Origin: Spirosoma endbachense
GTDB lineage: Bacteria; Bacteroidota; Bacteroidia; Cytophagales; Spirosomataceae
Direction of reading: 5' to 3'
Length of the DNA stretch: 64,000 nt
NCBI RefSeq assembly: GCF_010233585.1
Contig: NZ_CP045997.1
Location: forward strand, 2,394,692-2,458,691
Under the pieces are notes generated by a model that saw nothing but the letters and a program-made list of their open reading frames with translations, did not search any database and was not told the origin of the DNA. Position 1 is the first letter of the stretch. Every line of letters starts with the position of its first letter. Position numbers and translations under genes: made by a program. Positions 1 through 8,445 of the stretch are shown piece by piece.

Positions 1-1101
1 ATTAAAGTAGCGGGTGGCAATCGGGTTGTCGATTATCCGGGACTCGGCTCAATGGAACCCGACTGGCTGATCGAGAAGGATCTGCGGCTGATGAAGGAAG
101 CAGGCATGGAATTTCACCGCCTGACGCATTATACCCCCAGCGAGGCCGTTTACGACTGGGCCGACCGAAATGGTATGCTGATTATTTCGGAAGCGGGTAA
201 CTGGCAGCTTACCCCAAAGCAGATGGCAAACGATACGATCCGCCGAAAATTCCAGCATCAGTTCCGGGAAATGGCCGAGCGCGACTGGAATCACCCCAGC
301 GTAATCGCTTATAGCGTTGGCAATGAATACCTGTCCGAAACGCCTTCGGGACAAAGCTGGACGAAAGACATGATTGCCTACGCCCGCACCCTCGACGCCA
401 CCCGGCTCTACACATTTGCATCGATGCGGTTAAACATACTGCCGAAAAAGCCGGAAGATGAAGCCAGTCAGTATTGTGATTTTGTTTCAACAAATTCCTA
501 CGGCAATCATGCCAAAGTACTGGATCACATTCACCAACTCTACCCCGACAAACCCATCCTGATCAGCGAATGGGGTCGTCGGGCCGACACCGAAACGGGC
601 GATGCCGGGCAGATTGCCGACGTGGAGCAGGTTGTTCGGGAAATCAGGAAGCGGCCCTACGTAATCGGCGCGTCGTGGTGGTCATTCAATGATTATCAAA
701 GTCGGCATCAGGGCACCAATCCCAACGGCTACCGTCCGTGGGGGCTTGTCGGGCCAGAACGGGCAAAACGACCGATGTACGCGACCTATCAGCGCGAAAT
801 GGCACCCGTAACCGTCGAAAAAACAAGCTGGACTCCTGGGCCAGAAGGCGTTCATACGCTTACCATCCGGATAACGGCCCGTAACGATTTTCCGGCCTAT
901 ACCCTTCAGGGCTACCAGCTAAAAGCCAACGATGACAGCCTTGACATACCAACTCTGCAACCGGGTCAAAGCGTTGACCTCATTGTTCCCGTTCGTGGGT
1001 TTGACAAAACCCTTCATGTAACCATCCTGAAACCGACGGGCTTTTCAATTCTTACTCAAACGATTGATCTAACGAATGATACGCGAACAAGCAACCGATA
1101 A
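1..1101 (+). CDS. GH2-family beta-glycosidase, C-terminal part (5' truncated)
   Basis: The reading frame is open from the first base, so the gene starts upstream of the window. The visible part is the TIM-barrel catalytic domain of a glycoside hydrolase family 2 enzyme (beta-galactosidase/beta-glucuronidase type). The segment YSVGNEY carries the expected Asn-Glu acid/base pair (Glu codon at 325-327), and LISEWGRR carries the likely nucleophile Glu (568-570). The motif FHRLTHYTPSEAVYDWADR resembles the GH2 strand leading into the active site. After about residue 265 (counting from the Met codon at 52) there is a short beta-rich tail. Substrate cannot be read from this fragment. The last 26 bases overlap the following FAD oxidoreductase gene, which suggests translational coupling and a shared substrate. 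Confidence 0.85.
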   Translation: MKVAGGNRVVDYPGLGSMEPDWLIEKDLRLMKEAGMEFHRLTHYTPSEAVYDWADRNGMLIISEAGNWQLTPKQMANDTIRRKFQHQFREMAERDWNHPSVIAYSVGNEYLSETPSGQSWTKDMIAYARTLDATRLYTFASMRLNILPKKPEDEASQYCDFVSTNSYGNHAKVLDHIHQLYPDKPILISEWGRRADTETGDAGQIADVEQVVREIRKRPYVIGASWWSFNDYQSRHQGTNPNGYRPWGLVGPERAKRPMYATYQREMAPVTVEKTSWTPGPEGVHTLTIRITARNDFPAYTLQGYQLKANDDSLDIPTLQPGQSVDLIVPVRGFDKTLHVTILKPTGFSILTQTIDLTNDTRTSNR

Positions 1102-3364
1102 ACGAACCTTAAAAACCATCCGACATGACGCCGATCTGATTGTAGTTGGCGGGGGCTTATCGGGTGTCTGTTGTGCCATCACAGCAGCTCGGGCAGGCAT
1201 TCGCGTCGTGCTGGTGCAGGACCGGCCTGTGCTCGGCGGTAACGCATCGAGCGAAGTACGGCTGTGGGTTCTGGGCGCAACTTCACACATGGGCAACAAC
1301 AATCGATGGGCCCGCGAAGGCGGTGTCATCGACGAATTACTACTCGAAAACTGGTACCGAAATCCGGAAGGAAATCCGCTGATTTTCGATACGATTCTGC
1401 TCGAAAAAGTAATTGGCGAGTCAAATATCACCCTGTTACTGAATACGGCGGTGTATGAGGTAGAGAAATCGACGCCCGATACCATCAGCGAACTAAAAGC
1501 TTTCTGCAGCCAGAATAGCACGCTATATGAGCTGGTAGCTCCTTTGTTCTGCGATGCTTCCGGCGACGGAATAGTAGGCTTTCAGGCGGGCGCAGCCTTC
1601 CGGATGGGAGCCGAATCGCAGGAAGAGTTTGGCGAAAAGTTCGCCCCTTCGGCCGAATACGGCGAGTTGCTGGGCCATTCGATGTACTTCTACACGAAAG
1701 ATACGGGGCGTCCGGTTCGCTTTGTTCCACCGTCTTATGCACTGGACGACATTACCAAAATTCCTCGCTATCGTCGGTTCAATACCCAGGAATACGGTTG
1801 TCAATTGTGGTGGATCGAGTATGGTGGCCGCCTGGACACCGTTCACGATACCGAAAAAATCAAATGGGAATTATGGAAGGTTGTCTATGGCGTCTGGAAC
1901 TACATCAAAAATTCGGGGCAGTTCCCGGAAGCCGAAACGCTAACGCTGGAATGGGTCGGTCATATTCCGGGTAAGCGCGAAAGCCGCCGGTTTGAGGGGG
2001 ATTATATTCTTCGCCAGCAGGATGTTGTTGAACAACGCGAACATGTCGACGCCGTGGCTTTCGGCGGCTGGAGTATCGATTTACACCCGGCCGATGGTGT
2101 ATTTAGCGAAAAGCCCGGCTGTAACCAATGGCATAGCAAAGGGATTTATCAGATTCCCTATCGCAGTCTCTATTCCCGTAATATCAACAACCTGTTTCTG
2201 GCTGGTCGCCTGATCAGTGCCTCGCACGTTGCCTTTGGATCGTCGCGCGTGATGGGCACCAGTGCCTATGTAGCGCAAGCCGTCGGTATGGCTGCTGCCC
2301 TATGTACACGCGATGGGTTAAAACCCCGTGATCTCGTCGACAGGCCAGAGCGGCAATACATTGCGTCTTTACAGAACGAACTGCTAAAAATTGGCCAGTA
2401 CATACCCGGTCTCCGGCTGCATGACGATCAGGACTTAGCCCAACAGGCGCAACTATCGGCATCCAGCGAACTTGTTTTGAGCAGCTTTCCGCCCGATGGC
2501 TCACTCGTTACACTGGCGCAACCATCGGCACAGATGCTGCCGATTCCGGCAGGGCCCGTACCTCATTTGACGGCCTATGTGACGGCTGATCAGGATACAA
2601 CCCTTACGGTAGAACTACGTCGAAGTAGCAAACCCGGTAATCATACGCCCGATGTAACGCTGCAAAGACTGACAATTTCCGTACGAAAAGGGAAGCAGGA
2701 AGTCGATTTGCCATTTGATGCAGCGCTGAACCAGGCGGGTTATGTATTCGTGTGTTTCTTAAAAAATGAACACATCCGACTCCAGTACAGCCAATTGAGA
2801 GCGACCGGTATAGTATCGGTGTTTAACAAGAGCAATCCGGCGGTGTCAAATTATGGCAAGCAGGAACCAACCGACGACATTGGTGTCGAAACGTTTGAAT
2901 TCTGGTGCCCGGAACGCCGTCCTAAAGGGCATAATATTGCCTTACAGATTGAACCCGGCATCCGGCTGTTTACGGCTGAAAACGTGCGAAATGGCCTTCA
3001 GCGTCCCACGAACCAGCCTAATGCCTGGGTAGCGGCTCCGACTGATCCCAATCCAACGTTAACGCTGAGTTGGGCCAACCGGAAGCAAATTAGTCGGGTC
3101 GAGTTATTTTTCGATTCGGATTTTGACCATCCGCTCGAATCGGTTATTATGGTACACCCCGAAACAGCGTCACCCTTTTGCGTTCAGGAATATGTGCTTT
3201 GTAATGATCGTAATGAACGCATTTTTCACCAAACCGAAAACCACCAGAGCCGGAACGTTATCCGGTTCGAGCAAACACTTGATACAAGTAGCCTGACAAT
3301 CCATTTGAAAGCCATGAACGGCAATGCACCAGCCGCTTTACTGGAAATCAGGGTTTATGAGTGA
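1076..3364 (+). CDS. FAD-dependent oxidoreductase (FAD_oxidored family) with C-terminal beta-rich domain
   Basis: The 762-residue protein begins with a Rossmann dinucleotide-binding fold: GGGLSG at residues 25-30, followed by the LVQDR strand end and LGGNASSE. A second family motif, HVAFGSSRVMGTSAYV, lies near residues 382-397 and is typical of PF12831 proteins. Residues of about 480-762 are beta-rich and look like one or two carbohydrate-binding or discoidin-like modules rather than a catalytic domain. No signal peptide is evident. The ATG at 1076 overlaps the end of the GH2 gene by 26 bases, so the two are probably one transcript. In Bacteroidota such proteins are often found beside glycosidases, but their reactions are mostly unassigned. 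I infer oxidation of a sugar or sugar derivative, with low certainty. Confidence 0.8.
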   Translation: MIREQATDKRTLKTIRHDADLIVVGGGLSGVCCAITAARAGIRVVLVQDRPVLGGNASSEVRLWVLGATSHMGNNNRWAREGGVIDELLLENWYRNPEGNPLIFDTILLEKVIGESNITLLLNTAVYEVEKSTPDTISELKAFCSQNSTLYELVAPLFCDASGDGIVGFQAGAAFRMGAESQEEFGEKFAPSAEYGELLGHSMYFYTKDTGRPVRFVPPSYALDDITKIPRYRRFNTQEYGCQLWWIEYGGRLDTVHDTEKIKWELWKVVYGVWNYIKNSGQFPEAETLTLEWVGHIPGKRESRRFEGDYILRQQDVVEQREHVDAVAFGGWSIDLHPADGVFSEKPGCNQWHSKGIYQIPYRSLYSRNINNLFLAGRLISASHVAFGSSRVMGTSAYVAQAVGMAAALCTRDGLKPRDLVDRPERQYIASLQNELLKIGQYIPGLRLHDDQDLAQQAQLSASSELVLSSFPPDGSLVTLAQPSAQMLPIPAGPVPHLTAYVTADQDTTLTVELRRSSKPGNHTPDVTLQRLTISVRKGKQEVDLPFDAALNQAGYVFVCFLKNEHIRLQYSQLRATGIVSVFNKSNPAVSNYGKQEPTDDIGVETFEFWCPERRPKGHNIALQIEPGIRLFTAENVRNGLQRPTNQPNAWVAAPTDPNPTLTLSWANRKQISRVELFFDSDFDHPLESVIMVHPETASPFCVQEYVLCNDRNERIFHQTENHQSRNVIRFEQTLDTSSLTIHLKAMNGNAPAALLEIRVYE

Positions 3365-3376
3365 GTGGGTATAAGT

Positions 3377-3538
3377 GTGAGGTCAGTTCCTTAAAACTGA
3401 CCTTTGTGAGGGCGGTTCACGTGTCGGTTTTAAGAAACCGACACCACACTTATTAGCGTGAGGTCAGGTTCTTCAACCTGACCATTGCGGGGACGGCTGT
3501 GGAGTCGATTTCTCAAAACCGACTCCACTTTATCATAT
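3377..3538. repeat. Tandem 81-nt repeat, each copy holding two hairpins
   Basis: Two copies start with the same GTGAGGTCAG at 3377 and 3458, a period of 81 bases. Copy 1 has hairpins 3381-3388/3395-3402 (8 bp) and 3421-3430/3435-3444 (10 bp, GTGTCGGTTT arm). Copy 2 has 3462-3470/3475-3483 (9 bp) and 3499-3507/3520-3528 (9 bp). Copies have diverged, but arm changes are matched on the other side, so pairing is kept. It fills the gap between two convergent genes and may terminate both. Confidence 0.8.
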
Positions 3539-3598
3539 CGGCTTCTTTGTAGACGAATTCACGGCTCGAAGCGAAAGTCCTATGATCAATCAACTAGC

Positions 3599-4396
3599 TT
3601 ATTTACCCGGTCTTTTGGTATACTCCGTGAAACGAAAAACCTCCTGCCGTACAACATCAAATGCCCGGTTAATCTGGCTCTGAAGTTTCGTCGTCTCGCT
3701 GCTTGCCGGATTGGCCAGCACATTCGTATTTGCCATAGTCTGAAAGGCAATCAGATTATACCCTTTTTCGCTCCCTTTTGGCACAATCAGCGTTGACACG
3801 CCTGCGCCAGTAGTTTCGTTTTGCCGGACACGAACAGCGTTCAATTGCTTTATGGGCGTAACCAACGTTGACCAATCGGCCGTGGGATCACGCAATTTCA
3901 TAAAGTCAACAACAACGACGGGCGATTTATCGGGCGAAAATCCAGCACCAAACGACGCATCGACCGTCTCCCAGACTTCCATTTTTACAACAGGTGCCGT
4001 TGCCCGATCACGTTTTTGCAGATTGGCCATACGGGTTTGCACACTATCGCCATAGATTTTCGCGATGGCCGCCGGAGAAGCGCCCTGGATACCCATTACT
4101 GGCGAAACAATCACCGTCACATAGTCATAATCCGGGTTAGGGTTAGAACTCATCTGTTTGACCATCATGTGCCAGCCAATCATCTTGCCTTCATCTACCG
4201 CAGCCTGATTGATGACCCGCCACTCCCGCTCAACGGGCAGCGCATCCTGGATGGTAAGACCGGGCGACAGTTTGTGAAAAATGAAATACGTATAGGTTTT
4301 GGCGGTGGGAGCCGACTGAGCCAATAAGCGACTGCCAGGCAGGCATACTAAACCAAGCAGGGCGACTTTGCAGCCGAAGAGGAAGAACGGTTTCAT
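3599..4396 (-). CDS. Exported protein of unknown function
   Basis: The 265-residue product starts with a basic residue, a hydrophobic stretch and a likely signal peptidase site after LLAQ (about residue 26), so it is probably periplasmic or secreted. The mature part contains two similar stretches of alpha/beta character (around 35-120 and 140-260) that might be ferredoxin-like or dimeric alpha-beta barrel units, but I recognise no family with confidence. It has no catalytic motif I can name. The ATG at 4396 follows the stop of the upstream DUF6090-like gene by only five bases, so the two are very likely co-transcribed, and it is the last gene of the long minus-strand series. Confidence 0.6.
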   Translation of the reverse strand: MKPFFLFGCKVALLGLVCLPGSRLLAQSAPTAKTYTYFIFHKLSPGLTIQDALPVEREWRVINQAAVDEGKMIGWHMMVKQMSSNPNPDYDYVTVIVSPVMGIQGASPAAIAKIYGDSVQTRMANLQKRDRATAPVVKMEVWETVDASFGAGFSPDKSPVVVVDFMKLRDPTADWSTLVTPIKQLNAVRVRQNETTGAGVSTLIVPKGSEKGYNLIAFQTMANTNVLANPASSETTKLQSQINRAFDVVRQEVFRFTEYTKRPGK

Positions 4397-4401
4397 AAAA
4401 T

Positions 4402-5175
4402 CTATTTCTTTAATTGATGGGTCAACATTGCCTGAATCGTATCTGCCTGTTTATAAAGCCGTTGATAATCTCTTAGCAACTCCTCACGTGTCGTCTGACG
4501 AACGTACATTGTGTTTTTAAACTCGATCTCATTGATAATTGAGAGTATATCAACCTTCTTTTCTAACGCCCGATCACCAATCACTGGAAAGCGCTTTAGC
4601 AGAACAGGGGCAATGACGAAGTTCGTAGTCTGGAGTTCAGCCGTTTCGACCTGATCGATCGATTCATAGCCTTTGTAGTAGTCGAACAAACTGCTTTTTA
4701 ATGGATAGCTGGTAATCAACTGCATGTTCCCCGTGCTTTTCAGGTCGGCAAACGTGGCATCTTCGGCAATGAACCGGGGGCGTTTAAATACAAACTTGAC
4801 ATCTCTAATCACCTGACTATAACCCCGCTTATCAATATCGGATTGGCTTCTGAGCTCCACCAATGTCCGGGCTTTCTGCACAATCTGCTGCGTTTCTGCC
4901 ATGACCTCCCGCAGCAAAACACGATCTCGCTTCAGGTCATCCGAAAGCCCCTTCAGGTAGATCTGTTCAACTTCCTGCTTGCGTTCCTTCTCTTTCCATT
5001 CGTCTAAAGCGAACGAGATAGTGATACTAAAGATGATGACGATAATTTCGAGGACATATTCTGGCCAGCGTTCCCGGACTAGCTCATAAACCCGGCCAGG
5101 CCCCTTTTTTTGTGCTGGTGGCTTATTGGGTGGCTCCTGATCCGATTGAGGCTGAGGCTGCTGTTGGTTTTCCAT
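4402..5175 (-). CDS. DUF6090-like single-pass membrane protein
   Basis: The 257-residue protein starts with a Gln/Pro-rich cytoplasmic stretch (residues 1-30) and a basic segment. A single transmembrane helix with the family-typical sequence LEIIVIIFSITISFALDEW follows near residues 42-60. A long helical, partly coiled-coil region then extends to the end. This is the pattern of DUF6090 proteins, common in Bacteroidota and of unknown function. The next gene begins five bases after its stop. It lies downstream of the sugar-acid genes, but nothing in it suggests a metabolic role. It could be a small stress or membrane-organising protein. I see no catalytic motif. Confidence 0.65.
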   Translation of the reverse strand: MENQQQPQPQSDQEPPNKPPAQKKGPGRVYELVRERWPEYVLEIIVIIFSITISFALDEWKEKERKQEVEQIYLKGLSDDLKRDRVLLREVMAETQQIVQKARTLVELRSQSDIDKRGYSQVIRDVKFVFKRPRFIAEDATFADLKSTGNMQLITSYPLKSSLFDYYKGYESIDQVETAELQTTNFVIAPVLLKRFPVIGDRALEKKVDILSIINEIEFKNTMYVRQTTREELLRDYQRLYKQADTIQAMLTHQLKK

Positions 5176-5341
5176 ACGATCATCGATCTGCCAGACAAAA
5201 GCCGTCTAACCAATAAATCTCACTAAATTAAAACGTTACGACTTCGTAGTACGCTTTTTTAGGCTTCAGGCTGGTATCGAACAACAACGGATAATTCTTA
5301 CGCCCCGGCAGCTACATATGGTTGCCAGAACCAACCCTATC

Positions 5342-6166
5342 CTAGAACCCAATTGAGTTACCCCCATCAACGGGCAGTGATACGCCAGTGACATATTTGG
5401 CGGCTTCCGAAGCCAGATAAACAGCGGCCCAACCGATATCATCGGGTTTGCCAAATTTCCCCATCGGTGTCCGACGCATGGCGCGGGCAAACCGGTCGGG
5501 ATCTCCGCCCATTGCTGTTTTGCTCATCGCTGTCTCAATAAATCCGGGGGCAATCGCATTGACGCGAACGCCATTGCCCGAAAACTCCGACGCCAGCACT
5601 TTAACCATGCCCTCAACCGCCGACTTGGAAGCGGCATACGCTACCACCCTGTCAAGTCCATAATAGGCGGCCATCGACGAAATCATGATGATCGAACCAC
5701 GTTTACGCGCCATCATGCGTTGCGCACAGGCACGGGTCAGGCTGAAGACGGAGTTCAGGTTTGTGTGAACAATACGGTCGAAATCTTCGTCGGTTACTTC
5801 AAGGGCCGGTTTTTTCATGTTGATACCGGCATTATTGACCAGAATATCAATGGGACCGTGTGCGGCTTCAATTTCCTCTACCAGGCCATCCAGCGATCCC
5901 CTTGCTGTTACATCGTTCACCTTGTAATAGGCCTGAGCACCGGTGCGGCTTTCGGCAAGCAGTCCAACTGCTTCCTGTAGGGGCTGCTCCCGACGACCTG
6001 TGATGACAACACTGGCCCCGGCCACCACCATACAACGGGCTATGTCAAAGCCAATTCCACTCCCCCCACCCGTAATGAGCGCGAGTTTGCCTTCGAGCGA
6101 AAAAATGGTATGAACCGTTGGATTGACTGCCTGCTGCACGTTCGTATTCTCTTGCACTTGTTCCAT
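5342..6166 (-). CDS. SDR-family oxidoreductase, possibly a sugar-acid dehydrogenase
   Basis: This is a classical short-chain dehydrogenase of 274 residues. It has the cofactor motif GGGSGIG near residues 33-39, the structural NNAG motif, catalytic Ser in MISSMAAYYG and the YAASK Tyr-Lys pair, and a C-terminal PVDGG motif. A hydrophilic 25-residue N-terminal extension precedes the Rossmann fold, and there is no export signal, so it is cytoplasmic. The sequence resembles gluconate 5-dehydrogenase and KduD-like enzymes. Given the mannonate dehydratase gene in the same series, a role as fructuronate/mannonate oxidoreductase is plausible, since SDR-type enzymes of this size do that job in Bacillus. 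That assignment is inference; the SDR call itself is firm. Confidence 0.85.
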   Translation of the reverse strand: MEQVQENTNVQQAVNPTVHTIFSLEGKLALITGGGSGIGFDIARCMVVAGASVVITGRREQPLQEAVGLLAESRTGAQAYYKVNDVTARGSLDGLVEEIEAAHGPIDILVNNAGINMKKPALEVTDEDFDRIVHTNLNSVFSLTRACAQRMMARKRGSIIMISSMAAYYGLDRVVAYAASKSAVEGMVKVLASEFSGNGVRVNAIAPGFIETAMSKTAMGGDPDRFARAMRRTPMGKFGKPDDIGWAAVYLASEAAKYVTGVSLPVDGGNSIGF

Positions 6167-6262
6167 TTTTTAGGTTGGTTATTCAATCAGTTTATGGCAT
6201 TTATTTTCCAGAGGACGTGCTGTCTCCTGCCGCCCCGGAAAACAAAAACCATAAACCGTAAA

Positions 6263-7102
6263 CTATTTTATCGGTGTATCCCTCGAATCGGCGTAGGCTT
6301 TACTGAAATCGATTTTCCGGACCTGCCCGACCACGAAACGGACTCCCTGAAAAATGTGCTGGGTAAACGTAGGGTCTTCATAGTCTTTTTTATCATGACC
6401 AAGCGCCGTACACCAGGTATATCCTCCATCGAAATTGTAATACCAGGCCGCCGGATAGAGCTCGGTGTATGACCCCCGATTGGCGATTATCTTGTCTTTT
6501 TCTTCCTGGTCTTGTGGATTCAGTGCGGTCAGATCATGTACCATTACGACGGTTGGCCCTGGCGACATTTCTTTCGAGAAATAACACTCATCCCCTTTCT
6601 CCCAAACCTTGGGCAATCCCTGCATGGACGGATGGTTCGTGTCGATAATATTGAGTTTGAGTTTCTGGAAATGAGGATGCCAGGCAAACGTTCCACCAAG
6701 CATTCGCTTAAACCAGAGCCAGTTACGCTCGGTCCCTATGACAGAATGAATGCCAACAAACCCGCCACCAGCCTCAATATACCGTCGAAATGCCAGCCGT
6801 TGCGCATCGGTATCGAATACATCGTTGTTGGTACTTGGGAAAATCAGGGCTGTATATTGCTTCAGATTTTCTTCGGTGAAGACCGCTGGCTGATCTGACA
6901 CATCAACCTTGAATCCGTGCTGCTGCCCAAGTTTCTGAATACACTGAACGGCATTGGGGATGTTATCGTGAACATATCCTTTCCCATTTTTTGTGTAGAC
7001 CAGCACCCGGACTTTCTTCCAGTTCACCTGATCGTCCAATGACCAGCCGACACTCGTGGCAACCAGGACTAAAAGCAGGGTAAGTACGTATCGTTTCGTC
7101 AT
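6263..7102 (-). CDS. Exported ThuA-like domain protein
   Basis: The 279-residue product starts with a clear Sec signal peptide (MTKRYVLTLLLVLVA, cleavage near residue 21). The rest is one ThuA-like domain, a class I glutamine amidotransferase-like fold. Visible family features are RVLVYTKNGKGYVHD at the first strand, YTALIFPSTNN, GGGFVGIHS where a nucleophile Cys sits in true amidotransferases (here Ile-His-Ser), WHPHFQ, and the C-terminal WCTALGHDKKDYEDP. ThuA was named for trehalose utilisation in Sinorhizobium, and related proteins occur with Gfo/Idh/MocA oxidoreductases in Bacteroidota sugar loci. It is followed 96 bases on by the SDR gene. A role in processing oxidised sugars is inference. 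Confidence 0.8.
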   Translation of the reverse strand: MTKRYVLTLLLVLVATSVGWSLDDQVNWKKVRVLVYTKNGKGYVHDNIPNAVQCIQKLGQQHGFKVDVSDQPAVFTEENLKQYTALIFPSTNNDVFDTDAQRLAFRRYIEAGGGFVGIHSVIGTERNWLWFKRMLGGTFAWHPHFQKLKLNIIDTNHPSMQGLPKVWEKGDECYFSKEMSPGPTVVMVHDLTALNPQDQEEKDKIIANRGSYTELYPAAWYYNFDGGYTWCTALGHDKKDYEDPTFTQHIFQGVRFVVGQVRKIDFSKAYADSRDTPIK

Positions 7103-7120
7103 GTGTCAATATCGGAATTC

Positions 7121-7168
7121 GGCTTCCCGAACGTTTTGAGCGTTCGGGAAGCCCGGCGTTTCAACGCC
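7121..7168. repeat. Double hairpin with CTTCCCGAA arms
   Basis: A 13-bp perfect stem (7121-7133 with 7141-7153, loop of 7) is followed at once by a smaller stem (7155-7160 with 7163-7168). It ends at the base before the stop codon of the upstream minus-strand gene, so it probably terminates or stabilises that transcript. The arm CTTCCCGAA recurs in the hairpin at 40605. Confidence 0.7.
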
Positions 7169-8347
7169 TTAACTCTTACTTTTCAGGTGAATTGGTTGCG
7201 CCTGCTTCTGGGCTTTAAGTGCCAGCTCGGTAGCCAGAAAACAATGCTCCTGCGTCATAGCGGTTTCGGTACGATTCAGGATGTCGTTCACGAGTTGTTC
7301 GCCGTAGGGCAGTGTCTCTTTGCTACAATCGAAGTAGCGGGTTTCTTTATTATCCGTCAGAAACAGGTGGTTTCCGCCTTCGCGCCCACCCGGATCAATG
7401 TTCTTACGAATCTCGATGAAGCCTTCTGTACCAAGAATTGTCAGGCGACCATCACCCCAGGATTTCAACCCATCCGGCGTAAACCAGTCGACCCGAATGT
7501 AGCCCACACCGCCATCACCACGCAGCATCACATCGCCGAAATCTTCGAAGTTTGGGTATTGCGGATGGTTCGTATTGCCAATCTGCGACGCAACCACATC
7601 GGCTTTGGAAGAACCGGTAAAGTAGAGAAACTGATCGAACTGGTGCGAACCAATGTCGCAGATAATGCCACCGAACCGCTTCCGATCGAAGAACCAATCC
7701 GGACGCGACTTGGGCGTTATGCGGTGCGGCCCCAGGCCAATTGTCTGGATTACTTTGCCAATTGCGCCCGCCTTAACCAACTCTCCGGCTTTAACCGTCG
7801 CCTTATTCTCGAAGCGTTCACTATACATGATTGAGTAGATACGCTTCGTTTCCTTCTGAACGCGACGTACTTCGGCCAGTTGTTCAAGGGTTGTGATACC
7901 GGGTTTATCGGCCATGTAATCCTTACCAGCCTTCATGACCCGAACACCCAGTGGTGCCCGTTCGTCGGGAATACCAGAACTGAGAACAAGTTGTATGGAC
8001 TTATCATCAAGAATTTCCTGTTCGCTTTTGGCGAGTTTGGCCTGTGGGTATCGTTTGGCAAACGCAGCCGCCAGATCAGGCTCTTTCGCGTAGAATGACG
8101 TTAATTCGCCACCACCCCGAACCGTAGCTTCCACCTGACCGTAAATATGGCCGTGATTCATGCCAATAACAGCGAACTTAATCCGTCCGGCTTTGGGAGC
8201 CAGCGGAGTCTTCGTTTCATTTTCGATGACCAGTCGTTGAGGAGCAGTCAACACCTCACCAGGCAAGCCCGGTAACATGATCAGGCCAGCCGCCGTTGCG
8301 ACGGACTCTTTAAGAAACTTGCGTCGATTATCCTGTGGGTTGTTCAT
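7169..8347 (-). CDS. Gfo/Idh/MocA-family oxidoreductase with Tat signal
   Basis: The 392-residue product has a Tat-type N-terminus (NRRKFLKES followed by a hydrophobic AATAAGLIMLPG-like stretch), so it should be exported folded, probably with bound NAD(P). The Rossmann part starts near residue 55 (IKFAVIGMNHGHIYG), where the usual GxGxxG reads GMNHGH. The equivalent of the EKP motif is MADKPG, with the catalytic-type Lys kept. The C-terminal GFO-like alpha/beta domain includes CDIGSHQFDQF, which matches the family His motif. Family members oxidise or reduce sugar hydroxyls. It is the third of three consecutive exported members here (with 8443 and 9953). Confidence 0.85.
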   Translation of the reverse strand: MNNPQDNRRKFLKESVATAAGLIMLPGLPGEVLTAPQRLVIENETKTPLAPKAGRIKFAVIGMNHGHIYGQVEATVRGGGELTSFYAKEPDLAAAFAKRYPQAKLAKSEQEILDDKSIQLVLSSGIPDERAPLGVRVMKAGKDYMADKPGITTLEQLAEVRRVQKETKRIYSIMYSERFENKATVKAGELVKAGAIGKVIQTIGLGPHRITPKSRPDWFFDRKRFGGIICDIGSHQFDQFLYFTGSSKADVVASQIGNTNHPQYPNFEDFGDVMLRGDGGVGYIRVDWFTPDGLKSWGDGRLTILGTEGFIEIRKNIDPGGREGGNHLFLTDNKETRYFDCSKETLPYGEQLVNDILNRTETAMTQEHCFLATELALKAQKQAQPIHLKSKS

Positions 8348-8370
8348 GATTTTAAGGGGGTTAAAGAGGT

Positions 8371-8445
8371 AAAGAGTGAATGAGCGAACGAGTGATCCCC
8401 ATCATTTTTGCTGAAGTATCACACGTTCACTCATTCGCTCTTTCA
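8371..8445. repeat. Long imperfect hairpin of GAATGAGTGAA-type repeat
   Basis: Arms 8371-8396 and 8418-8443 pair over 26 positions with three mismatches or wobbles. The right arm runs into the stop codon of the upstream minus-strand gene. Twenty bases at 8426-8445 are identical to 53258-53277 in another hairpin downstream of ffh, so this is a dispersed repeat used as a terminator-like element. Confidence 0.7.
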
